DNA of 8,499 nt, from assembly GCA_029288095.1 (NCBI GenBank), contig JARFPW010000200.1, forward strand, positions 1 through 8,499, read 5' to 3'. Both the position numbers and the translations under genes were made by a program. Position 1 is the stretch's first letter, and every line of letters starts with the position of its first letter. Of this stretch, positions 1-5,857 are shown one piece after another. Under the pieces are notes generated by a model. The model had not been told where the DNA came from, ran no database searches, and worked only from the letters and a program-made list of their open reading frames with translations. The DNA comes from Gemmatimonadota bacterium. GTDB lineage: Bacteria > Gemmatimonadota > Gemmatimonadetes > Palauibacterales > Palauibacteraceae.

Positions 1-27
1 CCGTCCGACGAAAGTAGTACTGGCCAT
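1..27 (-). CDS. 5' end of an unidentified gene running off the left edge
   Basis: Only nine codons are present, reading MASTTFVGR from an ATG at 27-25 and leaving the window at base 1. The start is supported by a well-placed Shine-Dalgarno sequence: AGGAG (complement of 35-39) with a 7-nt spacer. It lies downstream of, and on the same strand as, the TonB-domain gene, with a 116-bp gap that contains a GC-rich hairpin, so it may have its own promoter. Nine residues are too few to assign a family and I do not propose a function. Confidence 0.45.
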
Positions 28-34
28 GAGAGGG

Positions 35-39
35 CTCCT
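35..39 (-). promoter_or_regulatory. Shine-Dalgarno AGGAG for the left-edge gene
   Basis: On the minus strand AGGAG is followed by seven bases and then ATG. It is the main evidence that the left-edge ATG is a real start. Confidence 0.5.
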
Positions 40-77
40 CGCTGGGGTCCGGGGCTTCAGAGGTTCTGGATGGCCGG

Positions 78-105
78 GATCCCCCGCCCGTGAGGGCGAG
101 GGATC
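78..105 (-). terminator. GC-rich hairpin after the TonB-domain gene
   Basis: Arms 78-89 and 94-105 surround a 4-base loop. Read on the minus strand the stem is 12 bp, continuous with one G-U wobble; on the plus strand the same position is a mismatch, so the structure fits minus-strand RNA better. It begins 38 bp past the stop codon of the TonB-domain gene. There is no U-tract after it (the following minus-strand bases are CCGGCC), so it may be a weak or factor-assisted terminator, or an mRNA 3'-end stabiliser. Confidence 0.45.
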
Positions 106-143
106 GGATACGTAGAAATGGTAAGACGGTTCGCGGTCGGCGG

Positions 144-905
144 CTAGTTGGCGGCGAAGTGGATCGGCAGTTCCGTCAGACTCTCCACGGCCTGGTCCCG
201 CATCATTGCCGGCTCGAACCGCATGACGTCGGTGATCTGCAGCGCCGCACCCGCCATCTCCGGATCCCCGTCCAGTTCCTTCACCGACGCGTCGAGAACA
301 CTACCGTCGGCTCCCACCGTGAGCGACAACACGACGGTCCCGGGCGTACGAACAGCGGGACGATACTCGCGCAGGAATGCGTTCGAGACCTCATCCCAGT
401 TGGCGAGCTTGGGCGGAATCTCGCGGATGGCGAGCTTCGGCAGACCCGGCGACTGCAGGCCCGCGGTGGCGGTGGGCGCCTCCAACTCCGGCGCGGAAGT
501 GAGAGGGGCGCTGAAATCCAACTCGGCGACCGAAATCTCCCCGCCCGGCTTGGGCGGAGTCCGCACCTCCTGGTCCCGGACGGGCGCCGCCTTGACGATG
601 CCCTGGTTGAAACCGGCGGTGGTGCGCGGTCGAGAAGTACAGCGGTCTACCTCCAGAAGCACGACGTCCGCGTTCGGCAGGCTGGAAAGCTGATTCCGAT
701 CCCGCTCGGTCGGCTCGAAGCCGACGCAGTTCATCCGAACGATGGCCGCCATCTCGGTGCCAGTGTAGTTGGACGCGGTCATCATACGGACGAGATCGCT
801 CTTCAGAAGCGGTCCGCCCTCCTGAGCCGGGGCGTCCACGGGGGACAGCGCCACGAGCAGGAACGCAATCGCGGCGAGGCTGAGTATCTGATGTGTTCGA
901 AGCAT
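144..905 (-). CDS. secreted protein with TonB C-terminal domain
   Basis: 253 aa. Residues 1-28 form a signal peptide (hydrophobic core LAAIAFLLVAL, likely cleavage after APAQ). Residues about 31-90 form a compact module with K-S-D-L-V-R, N-C60, F-x-P-T and a second cysteine at 89; I cannot match it to a named domain. Residues 91-165 are a Pro/Ala-rich linker. Residues about 172-250 resemble the TonB C-terminal domain (Y-R-P-A near 181, G-T-V-V-L-S-L-T-V, D-G-S-V, A-A-L, F-E-P-A). Classical TonB keeps an uncleaved N-terminal anchor and couples ExbBD to outer-membrane receptors; this protein seems to be released into the periplasm, so a binding or adaptor role is more likely than energy transduction (inference). 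The start is ATG at 905-903, with AGGA nine bases upstream and GGAG closer. It stands alone, with no exbB/exbD in view. Confidence is high for the gene and the C-terminal fold, low for function. Confidence 0.82.
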   Translation of the reverse strand: MLRTHQILSLAAIAFLLVALSPVDAPAQEGGPLLKSDLVRMMTASNYTGTEMAAIVRMNCVGFEPTERDRNQLSSLPNADVVLLEVDRCTSRPRTTAGFNQGIVKAAPVRDQEVRTPPKPGGEISVAELDFSAPLTSAPELEAPTATAGLQSPGLPKLAIREIPPKLANWDEVSNAFLREYRPAVRTPGTVVLSLTVGADGSVLDASVKELDGDPEMAGAALQITDVMRFEPAMMRDQAVESLTELPIHFAAN

Positions 906-1107
906 GGCTCCACATCCTGGCTTTGCGGTGCGGCCCGGCTAAGGCGCGCACGTTCTCGCCAGAATATGGTGCAACCCTCATACCATACGGTGAGCATCCC
1001 GTAAGTTGTTATATCGCATCGGATTCATGCCATATTGGCGCGTCGGATCGCGCACGACGTGACCGCAGGCGCACTTATTTGCGGAACTCAATTGGCTTTG
1101 GGACGGC
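906..1107. other. intergenic region upstream of the TonB-domain gene
   Basis: About 200 bp between the stop of the YfcC carrier and the start of the TonB-domain gene, both on the minus strand. It is AT-richer than its surroundings around 961-1035, where a minus-strand promoter for the TonB-domain gene would be expected, but I could not find a -35/-10 pair good enough to call. No clear terminator hairpin follows the carrier gene. Confidence 0.4.
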
Positions 1108-2502
1108 TCAGGCGTAGCCGATCATCACGGCCACGACGAGGGCCAGGGAACCGAGCAGCCAGATCTTAACCATGAACGGGAGCAGGAACCGGACCCATCG
1201 ATCGTAGGGCACGGCCGCGATCGACAGAATGCCGATCAGCACGGCGTTCGTGGGCACCAGGATGTTCGTGAATCCGTCGCCAAACTGGAACGCCAGCACC
1301 GCGGTCTGTCGGCTCACCTCGACGAGGTCAGCCAGCGGGGCCATCAGCGGCATCGTGACGTACGCCTGCCCACTCCCTGACGGAATGAAGAAATTGAGCA
1401 CGCTCTGGAACACGAACATGCCGGCCGCAGCCAGTTCGGGACCAAGCCGCTGCAGGGGGCTCGCCATGCCGGCGATGATCGTGTCGACGACCTGTCCGTT
1501 TTCGAGAACCACCTGGATGGAGCGGGCAAACCCGACGAGCAGGGCCGTCATCGTGAGCTCGGAGGCTCCCACGCCGAACTGCTTCGCCGCGTCGTCGGCC
1601 GATATCCGCCCGAGAATCGCCATCACGACGCTGAGTCCGAGGAACAGCGCGCCCATCTCGACGAGATACCAGTGCCAGACCTTGAGGCCGTAGATGAGGA
1701 CGACGAGAGCCACGCCCAGTGAGATCAGCACCAGCCGACGGCGGCCGGTCAGCGCGAGGTCGTCGCGCGCATGGATGTGAACGTCGGTGTCGACGTCGGC
1801 TACCAGGCTCTCCTCTGGATTCGCCTGTACCCGCTTCGCGTACTTCCACACGTGGTGGAAGCCGACGAGGAAGAACAGCACCAGAAGGACGGCCCGCAGG
1901 GTGAGCCCAGAGCCCTGCGGAACACCGGCGATGTCCTGCGCGATGAACACCGTGAATGGATTGATCAGGGCCGCACCGTAGCCGACCCCGTACCCGACAC
2001 ACATCACACCGCCTGCGACGATGGCGTCCATTCCGAGGGCCGCGGTCAGAGCCACCAGCAGCGGAAGAAACGGGATGTACTCCTCGGCCATGCCGATCGT
2101 GGCGGAACCGAGGGCGAAGATCGCCATCGTTCCACCAAGCAGCAGCGCCGGTCGGCTGCCGAACCTGCGCAGCATGGAGCCGATCGCGGCATCGGCCGCG
2201 CCCGTGGCGCGAAACACACCGAACATGCCGCCGATGATCAGGATGAAGAATATGATCTCAGCCGCCGCCTCGAATCCGTGCGGGATCGCCGTGAATACCT
2301 CCGTCGGAGGAAGGCTTTCGACGTCGGCCAGGCGTTCGTAACTGCCGGGAACGACCTGCTCGCGGCCCGCCTCGTTGGTGACGCGCTCGTAGCTGCCCGC
2401 GGGGAGCACGAGGGTCAGCCCGTACGCCAGCACGATCATCCCCAGCAACAACACCAGCGTGTGTGGCACGTGGAAGCGCTTCTCGCCGCCGGAATCGTTC
2501 AT
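1108..2502 (-). CDS. yfcC: YfcC/DcuC-family membrane carrier
   Basis: 464 aa, a normal length for the YfcC branch of the DcuC/ArcD-type carriers (COG1288-like), which are multi-span inner-membrane proteins exchanging small organic acids or amino acids. Visible features: first helix about 13-34 ending L-P-A-G; an exported loop about 37-70; helices near 82-98 and 119-138; E-Y-I-P-F-L-P-L at 141-148; N-P-F-T at 181-184; a charged, Asp/His-rich cytoplasmic loop at 222-255; the family signature F-F-I-P-S-G-S-G-Q-A at 371-380; and Q-F-G-D-G-F-T-N with V-P-T-N at 406-419. Its ATG overlaps the TGA of the threonine dehydrogenase gene as ATGA, and no good Shine-Dalgarno precedes it, so translation is probably coupled. 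The substrate is unknown for most of the family; the partner gene suggests an amino acid or a threonine breakdown product (inference). Confidence 0.9.
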   Translation of the reverse strand: MNDSGGEKRFHVPHTLVLLLGMIVLAYGLTLVLPAGSYERVTNEAGREQVVPGSYERLADVESLPPTEVFTAIPHGFEAAAEIIFFILIIGGMFGVFRATGAADAAIGSMLRRFGSRPALLLGGTMAIFALGSATIGMAEEYIPFLPLLVALTAALGMDAIVAGGVMCVGYGVGYGAALINPFTVFIAQDIAGVPQGSGLTLRAVLLVLFFLVGFHHVWKYAKRVQANPEESLVADVDTDVHIHARDDLALTGRRRLVLISLGVALVVLIYGLKVWHWYLVEMGALFLGLSVVMAILGRISADDAAKQFGVGASELTMTALLVGFARSIQVVLENGQVVDTIIAGMASPLQRLGPELAAAGMFVFQSVLNFFIPSGSGQAYVTMPLMAPLADLVEVSRQTAVLAFQFGDGFTNILVPTNAVLIGILSIAAVPYDRWVRFLLPFMVKIWLLGSLALVVAVMIGYA

Positions 2503-3440
2503 GGTGAGCCCGTTTGGAGGTTGGCCAGCATGTCAGCCGTCATCGACGCCGCATCGAACGCCGGCGCCCAGCCCCATTCGTTTTGCGCCGCCGAATCATC
2601 GATGTGCCGCGGCCAGGAGTCCGCGATGGCCTGCCGAATCGGATCAACGGCGTAGCTGATTTCGAACCCGGGCAGGTGCTGGCGAATGGAATCGGCGAGG
2701 GAGGCGGGCGTTACCTGCATCGCTGTGATGTTGAATGCATTCCGATGCTCGAGGCGCGAAGGGTCCGCTTCCATCAACTCGATGGCGGCCCGGATCGCGT
2801 CCGGCATGTACATCATGTCCAGCTGCGTACCGGCGGCCAGAAAACACTCGTATCGACCGGACTCGACGGCATCGTGGTAGATCTCCACAGCGTAGTCCGT
2901 CGTCCCGCCCCCCGGCTGAGTCAGCCACGACACCAGGCCGGGGTACCGGACACCGCGCGTATCCACGCCAAACCTGTGGTGGTAGTAGTCGCACAGCAGC
3001 TCACCGGCGACCTTGCTCACGCCGTACATCGTGTTCGGCCGCTGAATAGTGTCCTGGGGCGTCAGGTCGATCGGCGTGCCAGGACCAAATGCCGCGATCG
3101 AACTCGGCGTGAACACGGCACACTCTCGGGCCCGGGCCACTTCCAGCACGTTGAACAGACCCCCGATGTTCACTTCGTACGTCTTCTGTGGCCGCTGCTC
3201 TCCCACCGCGGACAGGATCGCGGCGAGGTGAAAGATCGTGTCGGCCCGGTGCCGGGCTACGGCGGCATCGAGCGAATCTCCGATGGTCACGTCGGCGAGA
3301 GCGAATGGACCCCCGGTCTCACCCTCCGGGATGCGAATGTCGGTCGCGAGGACGCTGTCCCGTCCGTACCTCTCGCGCAGGGCGACGACCATCTCGGTCC
3401 CGATCTGGCCAGCGGCGCCTGTGACGACGATGCGTTTCAT
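2499..3440 (-). CDS. tdh: L-threonine 3-dehydrogenase, SDR type
   Basis: 313 aa from ATG 3440-3438. It oxidises L-threonine with NAD+ to 2-amino-3-ketobutyrate, the first step of the threonine-to-glycine plus acetyl-CoA route in the cytoplasm. This is the short-chain/extended-SDR form, not the zinc medium-chain enzyme of E. coli. Evidence: Rossmann motif G-A-A-G-Q-I-G at 8-14, NAD-binding D34, N-I-G-G-L-F-N-V-L-E at 91-100, S-S-I-A-A-F-G-P at 113-120, catalytic Y139-x-x-x-K143, P-G-G-G-T-T-D-Y-A at 176-184, M-M-Y-M-P-D-A at 209-215, and A-D-S-W-P with D-D-S near 273-283, all characteristic of this subfamily. The start is chosen because M-K-R-I-V-V-T-G is the standard N-terminus and AGGTGG lies six bases upstream. 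No kbl (glycine C-acetyltransferase) is adjacent. It forms a unit with the YfcC carrier through an ATGA overlap. A weak -10-like TAATGA lies at 3465-3460. Confidence 0.92.
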   Translation of the reverse strand: MKRIVVTGAAGQIGTEMVVALRERYGRDSVLATDIRIPEGETGGPFALADVTIGDSLDAAVARHRADTIFHLAAILSAVGEQRPQKTYEVNIGGLFNVLEVARARECAVFTPSSIAAFGPGTPIDLTPQDTIQRPNTMYGVSKVAGELLCDYYHHRFGVDTRGVRYPGLVSWLTQPGGGTTDYAVEIYHDAVESGRYECFLAAGTQLDMMYMPDAIRAAIELMEADPSRLEHRNAFNITAMQVTPASLADSIRQHLPGFEISYAVDPIRQAIADSWPRHIDDSAAQNEWGWAPAFDAASMTADMLANLQTGSP

Positions 3441-3446
3441 GAGCTC

Positions 3447-3452
3447 CCACCT
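3447..3452 (-). promoter_or_regulatory. Shine-Dalgarno AGGTGG that fixes the tdh start
   Basis: On the minus strand AGGTGG sits six bases before ATG 3440. It favours this start over an in-frame TTG at 3506, which lies at the edge of the preceding terminator's T-rich tail. Confidence 0.6.
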
Positions 3453-3504
3453 GGCGGAGTCATTACAAACACGAGTGGATGCCAAGTTCGGCGGAGATCG
3501 CGGC

Positions 3505-3540
3505 AAAGAAAAGGGCCCCGCTCCAGTAGAGCGGGGCCCT
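3505..3540 (-). terminator. strong intrinsic terminator of the TadG-like gene
   Basis: Arms 3512-3523 and 3529-3540 form a perfect 12-bp GC-rich stem with a 5-base loop. On the minus strand it is followed at once by TTTCTTTG, a U-rich tail typical of Rho-independent termination. It starts about 30 bp past the stop of the TadG-like gene and lies upstream of tdh, so it separates the two transcription units. On the plus strand the stem has no U-tract, so it acts in one direction. Confidence 0.9.
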
Positions 3541-3570
3541 GCACATTGGCCGCGGGTCGCGTGCGGCGGA

Positions 3571-4779
3571 CTACTTGATCAGACGCAGCCGTTTCGGTAG
3601 ACCCTCTTCGGGGTCCTCCTCGTCGTCCGGGGCGGTGGGCAAGAGCCCCAGCCAGACTGCCTCGAAGTCATTACCGGGCTGCGGGGCCTTGATGAACAGG
3701 TTCCCGAAATTCCTCAGATGGACGATCTTGCGGCCGGAATCCGGCTCGTCTCTCGGATCGAACATCGGCACGGGCTTGATGCGGGTCGAGTTATAGTCGC
3801 ACGAGCTGGTGCTCGGCCGGTATGGGCAGTTGAGCGTCGAGTTCCACACCATCTCCGGGTCGCTATTGTAGACGTCGTCGAACCCGAAGTTCGTCGGCCC
3901 CACCATCGCGCCAGGCTCCGTCAGGATCGAATCACCCGGCAGATACTCGGCAGCCATGCAGTTCGTGAACCGGTCCAGGTACCGCGCGGCACCGGCGCCG
4001 CCATCGACCAGCTGATCCTCGTCGTCAAGTGGCGTCCACGGGAAGTACCAGGACTCGTTCATGCCGCCTCCGCCCCCGCCCGCCTTGTGGATCGTGATCG
4101 TCGTACCGATCACGTCCGGGTCGTATCCCGTGGGATCGGATCCGGTGCCCTCCGGGTCACCCGGCGGCACGTACGTATCCCAGATGCCGTCATCGTCGAT
4201 CTCGCCGGGCTTGGGATCGATGATCTCGGGATCCCACGAGTCGTCGATCCCCGGATACACGTAGGTTTGCGAATCCGAGCCACTCTCCGCCCACCGATCG
4301 GGCAGCATGATCGGCAGCAGACATTGCGTGCCGGACCCGGGACCGGACGGTTCCGCGATCGCGGTCGCGGTCGTAGCGACATCCACACCATTCACGCCGA
4401 ACACGCGCGCGAAGAACGTCCCCACAGGGGTCCCCCGTGTTTCCGTGCGGATCATCCGCACGGTGACCGTGCTTGAATCGAGGTTCACGTCCACGTCGCC
4501 CGGGAGGACTACCGCCGCGTCGCCGTTGACCGAATTCATCGACGCATAGTTGATCGCCTCGGCACGAGCCGCGGCTTCGTCATCTGGATTGATCGCGAGG
4601 ATACCCGCACCCGCAAGCGCGGAGAGGTCCGAGACACGTTGGGCTTCGGTCCGCGCCGAAACGAGCATTCCGACGTCGACCGCCAGGGCTATGGCCGATA
4701 TCAAAGCCACCATCGATAGAGCGACGAGTGCGATCGCCGCCCCTCGTTCGTTCTTAACTCTGACCCTGAACCGCTGCAT
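3571..4779 (-). CDS. TadE/G-like single-span secreted protein
   Basis: 402 aa from ATG 4779. Residues 12-60 match the TadE/G-like N-terminus: a positive segment, R-G-A-A, one long hydrophobic helix (about 14-36) ending A-V-D-V-G, then a polar helix with A-R-T-E-A-Q-R-V-S-D-L-S-A-L-A-G-A. TadG-type proteins sit in the inner membrane with the C-terminus outside and accompany Flp/Tad pilus assembly. The outer part (about 145-402) is unusual: strongly acidic and Pro/Gly-rich with many D-P and D-D pairs, a six-glycine run at 234-239, and four cysteines (153, 274, 318, 327) that could form two disulfides. No cpaB, tadA, tadB/C, rcpA or flp gene is near, so a pilus role is unproven. An upstream ATG at 4803 is possible, but 4779 has AGGG five bases and AGGAAG eleven bases upstream while 4803 has nothing. 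A strong terminator follows. Confidence 0.8.
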   Translation of the reverse strand: MQRFRVRVKNERGAAIALVALSMVALISAIALAVDVGMLVSARTEAQRVSDLSALAGAGILAINPDDEAAARAEAINYASMNSVNGDAAVVLPGDVDVNLDSSTVTVRMIRTETRGTPVGTFFARVFGVNGVDVATTATAIAEPSGPGSGTQCLLPIMLPDRWAESGSDSQTYVYPGIDDSWDPEIIDPKPGEIDDDGIWDTYVPPGDPEGTGSDPTGYDPDVIGTTITIHKAGGGGGGMNESWYFPWTPLDDEDQLVDGGAGAARYLDRFTNCMAAEYLPGDSILTEPGAMVGPTNFGFDDVYNSDPEMVWNSTLNCPYRPSTSSCDYNSTRIKPVPMFDPRDEPDSGRKIVHLRNFGNLFIKAPQPGNDFEAVWLGLLPTAPDDEEDPEEGLPKRLRLIK

Positions 4780-4784
4780 CTCGA

Positions 4785-4796
4785 CCCTGCCTTCCT
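4785..4796 (-). promoter_or_regulatory. Shine-Dalgarno region deciding the TadG-like start
   Basis: On the minus strand AGGAAG (4796-4791) and AGGG (4788-4785) precede ATG 4779 with spacers of 11 and 5 bases. The alternative ATG at 4803 has no purine-rich ribosome site. This argues for the 402-residue protein. Confidence 0.5.
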
Positions 4797-4842
4797 GGCC
4801 CATGTACGGGTGGTGTGTGCCGGCGTTTCTCGGCTATCTCAA

Positions 4843-4871
4843 AATATACGACCGCGCGACTCCGAACTCCA
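4843..4871 (-). promoter_or_regulatory. possible promoter of the TadG-like gene
   Basis: On the minus strand TGGAGT (4871-4866) and TATATT (4848-4843) are separated by 17 bp. The -10 is good and the -35 poor. It would give a leader of roughly 60 nt before ATG 4779. A GC-rich inverted repeat (arms 4852-4858 and 4878-4884) brackets the -35 and could be an operator, but GC-rich sequence produces such pairs by chance. Confidence 0.3.
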
Positions 4872-4951
4872 TACACCCGCGCGGCCAGATACATCCCTTT
4901 ACATTCTCGACGACCACCTCGTACAAAGACGGGTCCCCGAACGGCGCATGG

Positions 4952-4969
4952 CATCCCCGAGTGGGGATG
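4952..4969. repeat. 7-bp stem-loop in the divergent intergenic region
   Basis: CATCCCC and GGGGATG are separated by four bases. On the plus strand a C-rich run follows. There is no gene end nearby for it to terminate; it may be an operator or chance. Confidence 0.3.
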
Positions 4970-5189
4970 TTCCCCCCGACACCATGGCCGCCGGGATGAC
5001 CCGGCGCAAACTGGAGCGAGGTTCGTGCCGTTCGGACAACGGGTATCTGAATATATGTCAATCTACTGCGCCACAACCACTTACAGCATCCTTGCCATCG
5101 GGGCTTCCAACAAGGCACTGTTGCGGTAACGCCACAGGGCCCCCGCGCCTGTAACGGGTCAGCAACACGCGGACGCCCGTCGCAGGGAA

Positions 5190-5230
5190 CCGCCGAAACC
5201 CTCCCGGGCGGTCCGCCGTAGGGTTGGCGG
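5190..5230. repeat. imperfect inverted repeat upstream of the small secreted gene
   Basis: The left arm CCGCC plus AACCCT (5190-5194 and 5197-5202, with a 2-base bulge) pairs with AGGGTT plus GGCGG (5220-5230). The 17-base interior contains CCCGGG and a second GGCGG/CCGCC pair. It ends 37 bp before the ATG of the downstream gene, where a promoter operator or a structured leader would lie. Its role is unknown. Confidence 0.4.
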
Positions 5231-5255
5231 GAACGAATCTTACTTGAGTGAAGAC

Positions 5256-5259
5256 GGAG
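5256..5259 (+). promoter_or_regulatory. Shine-Dalgarno GGAG fixing the start of the small secreted gene
   Basis: GGAG followed by eight bases and ATG 5268. It supports this start over an in-frame TTG at 5244, which would add eight charged residues before the signal peptide. Confidence 0.55.
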
Positions 5260-5267
5260 AGAAACCG

Positions 5268-5762
5268 ATGCAACATTGGACAAAGGTTAGTGGTCTCACA
5301 GCGCTGTTGATCATCGCCGCTGCAGCCCCTCTGGCGGCACAGGACGAAGCGCCCGCGGTGACCCCTGAGGGACCGCACCTGCCGGCCGACTCGATGGAAC
5401 TCGGCGCGAAGTACATGGAGTACATCCTCAACTACGAGTCTGAGGACCTGTACGAAGCTCTAACCGCCGACCTGAAGGAGAATCTCGGCTCGGCGGCGGA
5501 CATCTTCGACCGCATGGGCATGCTGTTCGAGCAGGTCGGCTCCCAGGAGCGAGTGATCTCGCAGCGCTACTGGATGCGGAACGGGAAGCCGCAGTACTGG
5601 CACACGGCGGAGTTCAGCAACCTGGACGAGCCGATGGTGTTCCGATTCGTGATCGAACCGGACGGCCGGATCAGCGGGATTGGCGTAAACGCAGAGAGCG
5701 AAAACCCGCCGGTCGACGATCCCGACCAGCACGGAGCCGCCGAGAGCGAAACCGACTACTGA
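5268..5762 (+). CDS. small secreted protein, DUF3887-like fold suspected
   Basis: 164 aa. Residues 1-24/25 are a clear signal peptide (hydrophobic stretch L-T-A-L-L-I-I-A-A-A-A, cleavage near L-A-A-Q), so the product is periplasmic or exported. Residues about 42-144 form one small domain: a helical first half (A-K-Y-M-E-Y-I, E-D-L-Y-E-A-L-T-A-D-L-K, I-F-D-R-M-G-M-L-F-E-Q-V-G) followed by beta strands (Y-W-M-R-N-G, Y-W-H-T-A-E-F, M-V-F-R-F-V-I, D-G-R-I-S-G-I-G-V). That order resembles the NTF2-like DUF3887 type often fused to or accompanying secreted hydrolases; this is fold-level impression, not a firm match. The tail from about 145 is acidic and probably disordered. There are no cysteines and no catalytic motif. 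It is followed by a GC-rich hairpin and lies on the same strand as the aminotransferase 95 bp downstream. Function unknown. Confidence 0.75.
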   Translation: MQHWTKVSGLTALLIIAAAAPLAAQDEAPAVTPEGPHLPADSMELGAKYMEYILNYESEDLYEALTADLKENLGSAADIFDRMGMLFEQVGSQERVISQRYWMRNGKPQYWHTAEFSNLDEPMVFRFVIEPDGRISGIGVNAESENPPVDDPDQHGAAESETDY

Positions 5763-5772
5763 CGTCCCCTGT

Positions 5773-5802
5773 GCCGGGCGGCGTTTCGTGACGTCGCCCG
5801 GC
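5773..5802 (+). terminator. GC-rich hairpin after the small secreted gene
   Basis: Stem 5773-5784 with 5791-5802, 12 bp with one G-U pair and a 6-base loop, starting 10 bp past the stop codon. The bases after it (GTGGTATTCATCC) are only weakly T-rich, so termination may be partial. It lies between the small secreted gene and the aminotransferase and suggests that these are not a tight operon. Confidence 0.55.
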
Positions 5803-5857
5803 GTGGTATTCATCCTCCATTCGATAGCGATTTGACCCTGCGCCGAGTGGACTCCAG

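Larger units (their letters stand above)
4780..5267. other. divergent intergenic region, no convincing gene
   Basis: Nearly 490 bp between two divergently transcribed genes. It holds a possible minus-strand promoter (4843-4871), a short GC inverted repeat (4852-4858 with 4878-4884, 19 bp apart) straddling that promoter's spacer and -35, a 7-bp stem-loop (4952-4958 with 4963-4969), an AT-rich patch near 5045-5062, and a large imperfect inverted repeat at 5190-5230. Open frames crossing it on both strands lack signal peptides, family motifs or ribosome sites and have erratic Cys/Arg/Pro-rich composition. I see no tRNA, and no riboswitch that I recognise. Confidence 0.6.

Noticed and set aside
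3441..3506. Extension of tdh to an in-frame TTG at 3506
   Set aside because: It would start next to the terminator's T-rich tail, lacks a ribosome site, and puts 22 atypical residues before the conserved M-K-R-I-V-V-T-G start.
1771..3578. Long plus-strand open frames (1771-2655 and 2514-3578) opposite the carrier and tdh
   Set aside because: They are shadows of well-recognised minus-strand genes in GC-rich DNA, with Arg/His/Gly-rich, motif-free translations.
4780..4803. Extension of the TadG-like protein to ATG 4803
   Set aside because: No Shine-Dalgarno precedes 4803, whereas 4779 has purine-rich sites; the extra eight residues add nothing typical of the family.
4834..5283. A 149-residue open frame on the minus strand through the divergent intergenic region, and overlapping plus-strand frames at 4810-5154
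   Set aside because: There are no family motifs, signal peptide or ribosome site; composition is Arg/Pro/Cys-rich and irregular; the minus frame begins inside the signal-peptide coding region of the small secreted gene.
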